From Hyphomicrobiales bacterium (lineage in GTDB: Bacteria > Pseudomonadota > Alphaproteobacteria > Rhizobiales > Beijerinckiaceae): a stretch of 64,000 nt of DNA. The stretch is taken from contig JAIXUP010000006.1 in the NCBI GenBank assembly GCA_027483505.1, forward strand, positions 1-64,000, in the 5' to 3' direction. The notes under the pieces are model-generated. The model saw only the letters and a list, made by a program, of their open reading frames with translations, searched no databases and was not told the DNA's origin. Every line of letters starts with the position of its first letter. Within the stretch, counting starts at the first letter, position 1. The position numbers and the translations under genes were made by a program. This document shows, in pieces, positions 26,062-34,780 of the stretch.

Positions 26062-27093
26062 TCAACTGGCGGGGGCCCGCTCGATGAAACGCTTGTCGAA
26101 GAGCGCGTCCAGCGGAACCTCTTCCTTGAGCGTGCCAAGCTTGACCTGATAGCTCTGCATCGCCTTGGCCGGCTCAATGATGCGGCGTGGGTCGATGACG
26201 AATTTCGCCGCAGGGGACTTCAGAGCGGCGGCAATGACGTCCGGCGCCACGAGGCCCTTGCCCAGCCGCTCGACAACATGGGGCGTCGCTCGCGCCACAT
26301 CCCTTTCGATCAGATCCGCGGCCCGCACGAGTCCGTCGACGATGGCCTGCACAGCAGCCTCACGCCCGGCGAGGAAAGCGCCCGAGACGGCGACCACGGT
26401 GCCTGGCTGGCCCGGGAACAGGGCGTCGCCCTCCGCAATCAGCCGGATACCCGGATTGCGCCGCTGGATGATGGTCAGCGCCGGCTCGCGCACCGTTGCA
26501 CCCTCCACGGCATCGGCCAGCACGGCCTGCTGTGTGGCATCAATCCCCATGGCGACGATCTCGACGTCGGCCTTGTCGGCTTTGATCTGCTCCCAGAGCC
26601 AGTATTGCAATGTCGTGTTGGGCACAGATCCGGGCGGCTGCGTCGCAAGGCGCGCCGGCCTGCCCGAGGCAGAGCGGTAGCGCTTGAACGCTTCGGCGGG
26701 AGTCACGCCCGCTGCGAAGTGCTGCGCCAGACGTGGCGTCGCTACGAAGACGTTCTCGCCTGTCGCGGTGCTCGCCACGACCCTGACATCAATGCCACGG
26801 CTTCTGGCGACACCCAGAGGCGCGACGCCCGCCACATAAATGTCGATTGTACCCGAGGCGAGCGCCTGGATCATGTTTGGTCCGGACTCGAAAGTGGTGA
26901 AGGCGAGATCGAGGTTCGCACGCCTGAAATACCCTTCGCCCTCCGCCACGAACACCGGTGCCGCGCCGATAACGGGGATCACGCCAACGCGCACCGGAAT
27001 GCGGGCCTGCGCCGCGGCAGCCTGAGGCAACACCACGACGGATGCGGCCAGTGCGAGAAAGGACCGTCGGTCGGTCGTCAGGTGATCAGGCAC
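26062..27093 (-). CDS. ABC transporter substrate-binding protein, SsuA/NrtA/THI5-like (GTG start)
   Basis: Periplasmic binding protein of 343 residues with a twin-arginine-like signal (DRRSFLALAASVVVLPQAAAA) and the NMT1/SsuA fold markers GVIPVIGAAPVFVAEGEGYF and ALASGTIDIYVAGVAPL. The track starts 102 bases earlier, but a GTG at 27093 with AAGGAGAG seven bases upstream gives a clean signal-peptide start. First gene of the ssu-like operon, divergent from an Lrp-type regulator. The ligand is unknown. Confidence 0.88.
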   Translation of the reverse strand: MPDHLTTDRRSFLALAASVVVLPQAAAAQARIPVRVGVIPVIGAAPVFVAEGEGYFRRANLDLAFTTFESGPNMIQALASGTIDIYVAGVAPLGVARSRGIDVRVVASTATGENVFVATPRLAQHFAAGVTPAEAFKRYRSASGRPARLATQPPGSVPNTTLQYWLWEQIKADKADVEIVAMGIDATQQAVLADAVEGATVREPALTIIQRRNPGIRLIAEGDALFPGQPGTVVAVSGAFLAGREAAVQAIVDGLVRAADLIERDVARATPHVVERLGKGLVAPDVIAAALKSPAAKFVIDPRRIIEPAKAMQSYQVKLGTLKEEVPLDALFDKRFIERAPAS

Positions 27094-27262
27094 GGGAACT
27101 CTCCTTGATGGCGGCTGGCCGACTACTGGCGCAACAACACTATGACTTGCGGATTTAGGATAATGTTCTATCAGTATCAACAACGGAGCCGTCATAAGGG
27201 GTTTTATTCTACTTGACGGTCATCTTGAAGAAATTTGTTCCTTATCGAGGCCAAGAAAGAGA

Positions 27263-27733
27263 ATGGATCGTATCGACCGCAAAATCCTGATGCTGCTCCA
27301 GGAGAATTCCGACATCGCGCTGTCCGAACTGTCGGACCGCGTGGGCTTGTCGCAGACGCCATGCTGGAAGCGGATCCAGAAGCTCCAGCAGACCGGCGTG
27401 ATTACCAAGAAAGTCGCACTCGTCGCGCCGGAAAAGATCGGGCTTGGGCTCACCGTCTTCGTCTCGATTGAAACCGCGGACCATTCAGGTCCATGGCTCG
27501 AAACCTTCGCAGCCGGCGTCTCGGCGATGCCCGAGGTCATGGAGCTGTACCGGATGGCGGGCGACGTCGACTACATGCTGCGCGTCGTCGTTGAGGACAT
27601 GGCGGCCTATGACGGCTTCTACAAACGCCTCATCAAGGCGTTTCCGCTCAAGAACGTGACGTCCCGCTTTGCGATGGAACGCGTCAAGTCGACAACGGCT
27701 TACCAAATCCCTCTGGAGAAACCCTCGCCCTGA
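27263..27733 (+). CDS. Lrp/AsnC family transcriptional regulator
   Basis: 156 residues: an N-terminal helix-turn-helix (ALSELSDRVGLSQTPCWKRI, about residues 19-38) and a C-terminal RAM effector domain with MAGDVDYMLRVVVEDMAAYD. The family usually senses amino acids and forms octamers. It is divergent from the SsuA-like operon across 169 bp and probably controls it and itself (inference). It ends 14 bp from the convergent fpr gene. Confidence 0.9.
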   Translation: MDRIDRKILMLLQENSDIALSELSDRVGLSQTPCWKRIQKLQQTGVITKKVALVAPEKIGLGLTVFVSIETADHSGPWLETFAAGVSAMPEVMELYRMAGDVDYMLRVVVEDMAAYDGFYKRLIKAFPLKNVTSRFAMERVKSTTAYQIPLEKPSP

Positions 27734-27747
27734 GGAGGCCCGTCGCG

Positions 27748-28521
27748 TTACTTCTCGACGAACGCCTTCTCGATCACGTAACTTCCGGGAGACGAACTGC
27801 TGCCTTCCGTAAAACCGTCGCGCCTGAGCAGATCGACCATCTCGGCCAGCATCTGCGGGCTGCCGCACAGCATGGCCCGATCCTGGGCGCTGTCCCAGAC
27901 AGGCAAGCCAAGATCGCCAAACAGCTTGCCCGAGCTCACGAGGTGCGTAATGCGCCCACTGTTGCGGAATGGCTCGCGCATTACGGTCGGATAGTAGAGG
28001 AGTTGAAGCACGCTCTGCTCGCCTACGAGTTCGTGCGTGGCAATATCGCGTTCGATCATGTCTCCATAGGCGAGTTCCGCGATCTCGCGCACGCCATGCA
28101 CAAGCACGACCTTGGCGAAGCGCTCGGACACATCCGGATCGCGGATCAGGCTCAGGAAGGGCGCAAGACCGGTGCCTGTTCCGAGAAGGTAGAGATTGCG
28201 TCCGGTCAGCAAATTGTCCGCAAGCAGCGTTCCCGTCGCCTTTCGGCCGATGACGATGGACTCGCCCGGTTGAATGTCCTTGAGCCGCGACGTCAGGGGT
28301 CCGTCGGGCACCTTGATCGACAGGAATTCCAGTTCGTCCTCGTAGTTCGGGCTGACGACGCTGTAGGCGCGCAGCAACGGGCGCGCTTCACCAGCCAGCC
28401 CCAGCATCACGAACTGGCCGTTCTGGAAACGAAAGCCGCTATCGCGCGTCACGCGAAAGCTGAAGAGGGTGTCGGTCCAGTGATGAACGTGCGTGACGGT
28501 TTCCGTGCTGAAGGAACTCAT
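27748..28521 (-). CDS. fpr: Ferredoxin-NADP(+) reductase Fpr
   Basis: FAD enzyme of the bacterial subclass that exchanges electrons between NADPH and ferredoxin or flavodoxin. It has the FAD motif LLRAYSVVSPNYEDELEF, the pyrophosphate motif GTGTGLAPFLSLIRD and NADP-site LCGSPQML. It ends with FVEK, the C-terminal tail typical of this subclass. A second Met at residue 3 of the track ORF (MSSFSTETVTHVHH) matches family starts and is used. It lies near sulfur genes; in rhizobia fpr often serves oxidative stress or sulfite reduction electron supply. Confidence 0.93.
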   Translation of the reverse strand: MSSFSTETVTHVHHWTDTLFSFRVTRDSGFRFQNGQFVMLGLAGEARPLLRAYSVVSPNYEDELEFLSIKVPDGPLTSRLKDIQPGESIVIGRKATGTLLADNLLTGRNLYLLGTGTGLAPFLSLIRDPDVSERFAKVVLVHGVREIAELAYGDMIERDIATHELVGEQSVLQLLYYPTVMREPFRNSGRITHLVSSGKLFGDLGLPVWDSAQDRAMLCGSPQMLAEMVDLLRRDGFTEGSSSSPGSYVIEKAFVEK

Positions 28522-28589
28522 GGTCAATCTGCTTTTCGCCGCGATTCATCGTCAGTTGCGGTTCAGGGCCAACTTTGCTTGGCGGCTCC

Positions 28590-28787
28590 ATGATCACTGC
28601 GGCCATGTATGGCGCAGCGCTGGGTTTGGTGGCCTACGGCACGTATGACGCCACCAACTACGCCACGCTCAAGGATTTCCCGTTGAGCATCACCATCATG
28701 GATTGGATCTGGATGACCTTCCTCTCGGCGACAACCGCTGCGCTCGCTTGGCTCTCAATGCGCTGGCTTGGCCAGACAAGCCCATGA
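28590..28787 (+). pseudogene. N-terminally truncated DUF2177 membrane protein
   Basis: The 65 residues contain the C-terminal signature of DUF2177 (ALGLVAYGTYDATNYATLKD, then an aromatic final helix DWIWMTFLSATTAALAWL). Intact members have about 135 residues and four spans; here roughly the first half is missing. The region upstream is the fpr promoter and shows no matching N-terminal part in another frame. The ORF could still be translated from ATG 28590, but a functional membrane protein seems unlikely. Confidence 0.65.
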
Positions 28788-28937
28788 GACAAGGATGGCC
28801 GGAGGCTTGACCCGAGCGCGCCAGTCGCGTGTCCCCTTGCGTTGGCCCGGCGTTGGCCGGCTGCGACAATGAAGCCCCTTTCGGCAGGCATGGTCTGTTC
28901 TGTAAATTCAGAAAATTCTGAAATTTGAGAAAGCGCC

Positions 28938-29516
28938 ATGAACCTCCCTCCTTTGTGCGAAGCCTTTGTCCTTCACTTCGGCGAAATGGGCAGCCGCTGG
29001 GGCATCAACCGGACAGTCGGGCAAATCTATGCCGTGCTGTTCATTGCCGAGCATCCGCTGTGTGCCGACGATATCGTCGAACGGCTCGGCGTCTCGCGTT
29101 CCAATGTCTCGATGGGTTTGAAGGAGCTTCAGAGCTGGAACCTGGTCCGGCATCGCCAGGTCCAGGGCGACCGCCGCGAATTCTTCAGCACGCCGGACGA
29201 TATCTACGCCATCGTCCGGACGCTCGTTGAGGAGCGCAAGAAGCGGGAGATTGACCCGACGCTGTCGATGCTGCGCGAACTGCTCATGCAGGCGCCCGGC
29301 ACGCCGGAAGAACGACATGCCCAGGCGCGGCTCCGGGACATGCATGAACTGATCGAATTGCTGACGAACTGGTATGCAGACGTCCAGAAACTCGAGACCG
29401 AGCGGCTGATCCAGCTTCTCAGCCTCGGTTCGAAGGTCGTGAAGGCGCTCGAACTGAAAGACCGCCTCTTCGCGGTGCCGGGCGGCAAGACCCGCGCCAC
29501 CGGTCAGAACAACTGA
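28938..29516 (+). CDS. GbsR/MarR-type transcriptional regulator
   Basis: 192 residues with a winged helix-turn-helix: YAVLFIAEHPLCADDIVERLGVSRSNVSMGLKELQSW (about residues 33-69) followed by a basic wing (RHRQVQGDRREFF). The C-terminal half is helical and probably dimerises. It sits 18 bp before cydA on the same strand, so it is very likely the local regulator of the oxidase operon. GGGAAAG-type RBS is weak; the start MNLPPLCEAFVLHFGEMG matches the family. Confidence 0.88.
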   Translation: MNLPPLCEAFVLHFGEMGSRWGINRTVGQIYAVLFIAEHPLCADDIVERLGVSRSNVSMGLKELQSWNLVRHRQVQGDRREFFSTPDDIYAIVRTLVEERKKREIDPTLSMLRELLMQAPGTPEERHAQARLRDMHELIELLTNWYADVQKLETERLIQLLSLGSKVVKALELKDRLFAVPGGKTRATGQNN

Positions 29517-29534
29517 GCCTGAGGACATTCGCTG

Positions 29535-30926
29535 ATGGACCCGATCCTGCTCGCCCGCATTCAGTTTGGCGCCAACATCTCGTTTCATATCCTGTTCCCG
29601 ACCATCACCATCGCGCTTGGCTGGGTGCTCCTGCTGTTCAAGGTGATGTTCAACCGCACCGGCGACGACAAATGGATGAACGCCTACCGGTTCTGGGTGA
29701 AAGTGTTCGCGCTGTCGTTTGCCCTGGGCGTGGTGTCCGGCATCACCATGAGCTTCCAGTTTGGCACCAACTGGCCGGGTTTCATGGAAAAGGTCGGCAA
29801 CATCGCCGGGCCGCTGCTCGCCTACGAGGTGCTGACAGCCTTTTTTCTGGAGGCGACGTTCCTCGGCATCATGCTGTTTGGATTCCGGAAAGTGCCGAAC
29901 TGGGTGCACACACTGGCGACGTTCCTGGTGGCATTCGGCACCACAATGTCGGCCTTCTGGATCCTTGTCCTGAACTCGTGGATGCACACCCCCGCCGGTC
30001 ATGAGATGCGCGACGGCGTCGCCTTTGCCGTCGACTGGGCGTCGATCATCTTCAACCCGTCGCTGCCCTACAGGCTGACGCACATGCTGCTTGCCTCCGG
30101 CCTGACCTGCGCCTTCCTGATTGCGGGGCTGTCGGCCTGGCGCTGGCTGAGGCACGATCGCGGACCCGATGTCATGATCGCGCTCAGGACGGGGATCGCC
30201 ATCGGCGCGGTTCTGATCCCGGTCCAGATCATTGCGGGCGACATGCACGGGCTCAACACCCTGAAGCATCAACCTGCGAAGGTCGCGGCCATGGAAGCGA
30301 ACTGGGAGACGCGCGGGCACGTGCCGCTGGTGCTGTTTGCGATCCCGAACGAGCGCGAGCGCCGCAACGACTTCGAGATCGCCATTCCGAACGGGGCGAG
30401 CCTGGTTCTCAAGCATGATCCCGCCGGAATCGTCCCGGGGCTGAATGAATTCGTCTCTGCCGACGGCACGCGTCTTCATCCGCCGGTCGCACCGGTGTTC
30501 TACGCTTTCCGGATCATGGTGGGCATCGGCATGCTGATGCTGCTTCTGTCCTGGACATGTGGCTGGAGGCTTTGGCGCAAGGGCGACATCACGACGCCTC
30601 TGGCATGGCTGCTGGTCGGCATGACATTTTCAGGCTGGGTGGCGACGCTCGCTGGCTGGTACGTCACGGAAATCGGGCGCCAGCCATGGCTGGTCACCGG
30701 CGTCCTGACAACGGCTGAGGCCGCCTCAAAGGTGCCGGCCGGCATGATCGCGTCGACGCTCGCGATGTATCTGGCCGTCTATCTTGCCCTGATCACGGCC
30801 TACATCTCGGTGCTGTTCCATCTGGCGGGCAAGGGGCTCAAGGGTGTCGCGGCGCCGGCCGGCGTTGGCGTGAGCAAGGGGGGCGCGCCCGTGCATCCGC
30901 GTGGCGCAACTGCCAGGAATGGCTGA
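29535..30926 (+). CDS. cydA: Cytochrome bd-type ubiquinol oxidase subunit I (CIO type)
   Basis: Heme-bearing subunit of a bd-family quinol oxidase. The N-terminus has ARIQFGANISFHILFP, with the heme b595-type histidine. GGITMSFQFGTNW-like sequence (SGITMSFQFGTNWPGF), a histidine in RLTHMLLAS and GWYVTEIGRQPW are conserved oxidase segments. The quinol loop between spans 6 and 7 is short, typical of the cyanide-insensitive CIO group rather than the long-loop E. coli enzyme. Length is 463 residues. Follows the GbsR-type regulator. Confidence 0.94.
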   Translation: MDPILLARIQFGANISFHILFPTITIALGWVLLLFKVMFNRTGDDKWMNAYRFWVKVFALSFALGVVSGITMSFQFGTNWPGFMEKVGNIAGPLLAYEVLTAFFLEATFLGIMLFGFRKVPNWVHTLATFLVAFGTTMSAFWILVLNSWMHTPAGHEMRDGVAFAVDWASIIFNPSLPYRLTHMLLASGLTCAFLIAGLSAWRWLRHDRGPDVMIALRTGIAIGAVLIPVQIIAGDMHGLNTLKHQPAKVAAMEANWETRGHVPLVLFAIPNERERRNDFEIAIPNGASLVLKHDPAGIVPGLNEFVSADGTRLHPPVAPVFYAFRIMVGIGMLMLLLSWTCGWRLWRKGDITTPLAWLLVGMTFSGWVATLAGWYVTEIGRQPWLVTGVLTTAEAASKVPAGMIASTLAMYLAVYLALITAYISVLFHLAGKGLKGVAAPAGVGVSKGGAPVHPRGATARNG

Positions 30927-30935
30927 GGAACGAAC

Positions 30936-31943
30936 ATGCCGGCTCTTCTGGACGGACATACACTCCCACTCATCTTCGCTGCCCTGATGGGCGTTTCGAT
31001 CCTGGCTTACGTCATCCTTGACGGCTACGATCTGGGCGTCGGCATGCTGATGGCGCGTGCAGACAGGCAGGAGCGCGACCGTATGGTGGCCACCATCGGC
31101 CCGTTCTGGGATGCCAACGAAACCTGGCTGGTGCTGGGGATCGGTCTGCTGCTCGTGGCTTTCCCCACCGCGCATGGCATGGTGCTCCAGGCGCTCTATC
31201 TGCCGGTGGCCCTGATGCTGCTCGGGCTGACCCTGCGCGGAGTCGCGTTTGAATTCCGCGTCAAGGCTCAGGAGCAGTACCAGCGCTGGTGGGATTGGGC
31301 GTTTATCGGTGGTTCGGCTCTGTCGGCGCTCACCCAAGGTTACATGCTGGGCCTTTACATCATGGGCTTCCAGGAAGGCTGGCTGACGCACGCCTTCGCC
31401 ATCGGGGCAGCAGCCGGCCTCGCGGCGGCATACTGTTTCATGGGCGCCACCTGGCTGGTGGGCAAGACTGACGGCGATCTGCAGGGCCGGGCGGTGCGCT
31501 GGACACGCTTGACGCTGGTCGCCACGGCCATCGGGATGGTGGCCGTCTCGCTCGCGACGCCGCTGGTCAGTCCCCGCATTCTTGAGCGCTGGTTCTCCTT
31601 CCCGAACATCATCGGTCTGATGCCCATCCCTCTGATGACCGCCGCGCTCTTTGCGGCGCTCTGGGTGTTCCTCAGGCGGATGCCGAGGCTGGACCACTCG
31701 CTGGACTTCGTGCCGTTCATGGGCGCTGTGAGCTTGTTTGTCCTCGGCTTTCTGGGGCTCGCCTACTCGTTCTATCCCTATATCGTGCCCGAGAAGCTGA
31801 CGATCTGGCAGGCTGCCAGCGCGCCCGAAAGTCTGTTCATCATCCTGATGGGCGCACTTGTCGTCCTGCCCTTCATCGCGGGCTACACGGCGTTCAGCTA
31901 CTATGTCTTCCGGGGCAAGGCGACCGAATTGCGCTACGACTGA
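30936..31943 (+). CDS. cydB: Cytochrome bd-type ubiquinol oxidase subunit II
   Basis: Partner subunit, 335 residues and about eight membrane spans. Conserved GYDLGVGML near residue 29 and FWDANETWLVLGIGLLLVAFP near 58 are CydB/CioB signatures. AGGAACGAAC precedes the ATG, ten bp after cydA. No CydX-like small ORF was found after it. The oxidase would allow respiration at low oxygen or with inhibited cytochrome c oxidase. Confidence 0.94.
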   Translation: MPALLDGHTLPLIFAALMGVSILAYVILDGYDLGVGMLMARADRQERDRMVATIGPFWDANETWLVLGIGLLLVAFPTAHGMVLQALYLPVALMLLGLTLRGVAFEFRVKAQEQYQRWWDWAFIGGSALSALTQGYMLGLYIMGFQEGWLTHAFAIGAAAGLAAAYCFMGATWLVGKTDGDLQGRAVRWTRLTLVATAIGMVAVSLATPLVSPRILERWFSFPNIIGLMPIPLMTAALFAALWVFLRRMPRLDHSLDFVPFMGAVSLFVLGFLGLAYSFYPYIVPEKLTIWQAASAPESLFIILMGALVVLPFIAGYTAFSYYVFRGKATELRYD

Positions 31944-31994
31944 CGCGTGTCCTCCATCATCATGAACCTGCCGGAGCGAGGCCGGGCGACCTGC

Positions 31995-33374
31995 TTACGC
32001 CAGGAGGCCCTCGGCATGGGCCCAGTTCTGCGTCTTGACCAGCGCGCGCTCGTAGCGATCGAACAATTCGTCGATCTCCGCTTCCGAAATGATCAGCGGC
32101 GGGCAGAAAGCCACGCGGTCGCCGGCCAGATTGCGCAGGATCAGCCCTTCTTCCTGGGCGAAGGCGCAGGACTTGGCGGCGACAGCCTTCTTAACGTCGA
32201 ACTGCTCGCGGGTGTGCTTGTTGCGGACGAACTCGATCCCGCCGATCAGGCCGACGCCGCGCGCTTCGCCGATCATCGGATGCTCGCGCAGGCGTTCCAG
32301 ACGGGCGAGGAAGCGCGGGGCCACCTTCCGCACGCGATCGATGATCTTGTCGCGATGGTAGATCTCCAGCGTCTTCAGCGCCACGGCGCAGCCGACAGGG
32401 TGGCCCGAATAGGTGTTGCCATGGCCGAAGGTGCCAATCTTGCGGCTCTGGTCGACCAGCACGTCATGCATGTGCTCGGGGATGAAGATGGCGCTGAGCG
32501 GGAAATAGGCCGAGGTCAGCGCCTTGGCGCAGGAGATGGTGTCGGGCTTGCAGCCCAGGGTCGTTGATCCGAACCAGTTGCCGGTGCGGCCGAAACCGGT
32601 GATCACCTCGTCGGCGATCATCAGAACGTCGTACTTGTTCAACACGGTCTGGATGGCCTGGAAATAGCCCTTTGGCGGCACGATGGCGCCGCCGGCGCCC
32701 ATCACCGGCTCTGCGATGAAGGCCGCCACCGTGTCCGGCCCTTCGCGCAGGATCATCTCCTCCAGCTCCGCCGCCATGCGCGCCGAGAACGCTTCCTCCG
32801 TCTCGCCCTCGTGGCCGAAACGGTAGTGATGCGGGCAGGAGGTGTGCAGGATGCCCTGGATCGGCAGGTCGAAGTCGATGTGGTTGTAGGGCAGGCCTGT
32901 CAGGGAGGCCGAGGCGACGGTTACGCCGTGATAGCCCTTCAGACGGGCGATGAACTTCTTCTTTTTCGGCCTGCCAAGCGCATTGTTCATGTACCAGATC
33001 ATCTTGATCTGGGTGTCGTTGGCGTCCGAGCCCGATGAGCCATAATAGATCTTCGAGACCGGCATGGGCGCGATCTCCTTGAGCTTCTCGGCCAGTTCGA
33101 TGGCCGGGTCATGGCTGCGGCCGGAGAACAGGTGGGCGAAGGGCAGCTTCGCCATCTGTTCGCGCGCGGCCTCGACCAGCTCTCCATTCGAGTAGCCGAG
33201 CGAGGTGCACCACAGGCCCGAAAGCCCTTCGATGTAGTCCCGTCCCGCGCTGTCGAAAACGCGCACGCCTTCGCCGCGTTCCAGCACCAGGGGCCCGGCC
33301 TCGCGGTGCGTCGCCAGGTTCGTGTAGGGATGGACGAGTGTTTCGATGTCGCGGACTTGTGCGTTGGTAAGCAT
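31995..33374 (-). CDS. Class III PLP-dependent aminotransferase
   Basis: 459 residues. The cofactor motif is seen as LMIADEVITGFGRTG and the Schiff-base lysine in ISCAKALTSAYFPLSA; HPVGCAVALKTLEIY and GSDANDTQIK are also typical. It resembles omega-amino acid or polyamine:pyruvate transaminases; the amino donor cannot be chosen from sequence. The track ORF of 720 residues runs far upstream, but the ATG at 33374 with GGAGAGG upstream is the real start (MLTNAQVRDIETLVHPYTN). It is divergent from the NAD-kinase/P-protein operon and likely belongs to the same pathway. Confidence 0.92.
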   Translation of the reverse strand: MLTNAQVRDIETLVHPYTNLATHREAGPLVLERGEGVRVFDSAGRDYIEGLSGLWCTSLGYSNGELVEAAREQMAKLPFAHLFSGRSHDPAIELAEKLKEIAPMPVSKIYYGSSGSDANDTQIKMIWYMNNALGRPKKKKFIARLKGYHGVTVASASLTGLPYNHIDFDLPIQGILHTSCPHHYRFGHEGETEEAFSARMAAELEEMILREGPDTVAAFIAEPVMGAGGAIVPPKGYFQAIQTVLNKYDVLMIADEVITGFGRTGNWFGSTTLGCKPDTISCAKALTSAYFPLSAIFIPEHMHDVLVDQSRKIGTFGHGNTYSGHPVGCAVALKTLEIYHRDKIIDRVRKVAPRFLARLERLREHPMIGEARGVGLIGGIEFVRNKHTREQFDVKKAVAAKSCAFAQEEGLILRNLAGDRVAFCPPLIISEAEIDELFDRYERALVKTQNWAHAEGLLA

Positions 33375-33427
33375 GATCTGAACCTCTCCGAGGACCACAG
33401 GTTTGACGCGTTCGCGGCAAAGCACAA

Positions 33428-33450
33428 CCCCCAGCAACGAATGCTGGGGG
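33428..33450 (-). repeat. Perfect 9-bp hairpin in the aminotransferase leader
   Basis: CCCCCAGCA/TGCTGGGGG with a 5-base loop, about 54-76 bases upstream of the aminotransferase start. On the minus strand it is followed by TTGTGCTTT, so it could act as an attenuator or RNA stabiliser. Confidence 0.6.
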
Positions 33451-33497
33451 CGTGAAGGGATGCATCGGCGCGCGTTTGCCGCAGGTGATCCCGCGCT

Positions 33498-33526
33498 TGC
33501 CGGACTGACCGTGCGGTTTTCCGGCA
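33498..33526 (+). repeat. Nested hairpin upstream of the NAD-kinase gene
   Basis: Outer stem TGCCGGA/TCCGGCA (7 bp) encloses ACCG/CGGT. It lies 45 bp before the predicted start of the AcoX-like gene, in the same divergent intergenic region as the 33428 hairpin. No known riboswitch pattern was recognised. Confidence 0.5.
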
Positions 33527-33570
33527 GGTGAGGCCCTTGCGACGGTGCACAGGACTTGTATGATCGCGAA

Positions 33571-34743
33571 ATGCGGACACCTGTTCGGAATGCGAACAAA
33601 TTATCGGACGGCGGAGCCGGGCCGCAGCCGCGCCCCGGTGTCGGATTGATCGTCAATCCGGTCGCTGGTCTGGGCGGGGCGGTCGGCCTGAAGGGCACGG
33701 ACGGCGCGGCTGCCCAGCAGGCACTGGCGCTTGGGGCGAGGCCGAAATCGCAAGTCCGCGCGGCACGCGCGCTGGAACTGTTGTCCGCGCTGAAGAACCG
33801 GATCGACCTTGTTTGTGCGCCGGGCGCGATGGGCGCCGATCTCGCCACGTCGCTCGGCTTCAGTTGCCGGACCCTCGGGACAGCAGGAGCCGCCACGACA
33901 TCGCGCGACACACGCGATGCGGCCGCCGCAATGGCTGAGGCCGGGGTCAGCATGATTATGTTTGCGGGTGGAGACGGCACGGCACGCGACGTCTTTGACG
34001 GCGCGCCAGGCGTCGGGCTTCTGGGTGTGCCCACGGGCGTCAAGATGCATTCGGGCGTCTTTGGCGCGTCGCCGGAAGCCGCAGGCCGGGTCGCTGCGCT
34101 GGTCCTCGGCAGCGAGCCTGCGCGCGTCGAGTGGCGCGAAGCCGAAATCATGGACATCGACGAAGAAGCGCTGCGCCTTGGCCATGTTGCAGCGAGGCTC
34201 TACGGCTATGCCCGCTCGCCGCTGGAACGGACGGCCATGCAGAATTGCAAGACGCCATCGCGCCGCGATGACGATCCGGCGCTGGACGCGCTGGCCCGGC
34301 GGATCGTCCGCGAGATGGACCCGGGCATCCTGCATGTGCTGGGCTGCGGCACCACGATGCGCAAGATCAAGCGACAGCTTGGCGGGGAGGGTACCTTGCT
34401 CGGCGTTGACGTCGCCCTGAATGGCCGGCTGATCGCGACCGATGTGGACGAGGCCAGGCTTCTGCGGCTCACAAGCGGCGTGCCGTTCAAGGTCATTACC
34501 AGCGTGACCGGAGGGCAGGGCTTTGTCTTCGGTCGCGGCAATCAGCAGATCAGCGCAGCAGTCCTGCAGCGCGCGGGGCGCGACAACGTGATGATCGTCA
34601 CGAGCCAGAGCAAGCTGGTCATGCTCGACCCGCCATGTCTTCGCGTCGATACGGGCGATCGGCAGGTCGATGCGATGCTCGCCGGGTACATGCGGGTTCA
34701 CACCGCCCCGGGTCACACCATGATGATGCGGATCGCCGCATGA
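33571..34743 (+). CDS. ATP-NAD kinase family protein (AcoX-like)
   Basis: 390 residues. LIVNPVAGLGG (about residue 26) and the nucleotide motif FAGGDGTARDVFDG match the COG3199-type predicted NAD kinases, which are longer than NadK and include AcoX of acetoin clusters. The real substrate of AcoX-type proteins is not well established. The start at 33571 (MRTPVRNANK) is used; a TTG at 33556 is possible. A perfect TGTTCG-N5-CGAACA palindrome overlaps codons 4-10, which suggests either a repressor site at the very start of the gene or that the true start lies further in. Leads the operon to gcvPA-like. Confidence 0.85.
   Translation: MRTPVRNANKLSDGGAGPQPRPGVGLIVNPVAGLGGAVGLKGTDGAAAQQALALGARPKSQVRAARALELLSALKNRIDLVCAPGAMGADLATSLGFSCRTLGTAGAATTSRDTRDAAAAMAEAGVSMIMFAGGDGTARDVFDGAPGVGLLGVPTGVKMHSGVFGASPEAAGRVAALVLGSEPARVEWREAEIMDIDEEALRLGHVAARLYGYARSPLERTAMQNCKTPSRRDDDPALDALARRIVREMDPGILHVLGCGTTMRKIKRQLGGEGTLLGVDVALNGRLIATDVDEARLLRLTSGVPFKVITSVTGGQGFVFGRGNQQISAAVLQRAGRDNVMIVTSQSKLVMLDPPCLRVDTGDRQVDAMLAGYMRVHTAPGHTMMMRIAA
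33582..33598. promoter_or_regulatory. Putative IclR operator TGTTCG-N5-CGAACA (site 1, perfect)
   Basis: TGTTCGGAATGCGAACA is a perfect palindrome at the 5' end of the AcoX-like gene, between it and the divergent aminotransferase. The same motif recurs at 44234, 56222 and 58751, which supports a shared regulator. Confidence 0.55.
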
Positions 34744-34780
34744 CACCCCCCTTCCCGTGACGATGAGAGGAGCCGGCCCT

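Noticed and set aside
33375-34157. N-terminal extension of the 720-residue aminotransferase ORF
   Set aside because: It overlaps the antisense of the NAD-kinase gene and contains the leader hairpins; ATG 33374 with a good RBS starts the domain.
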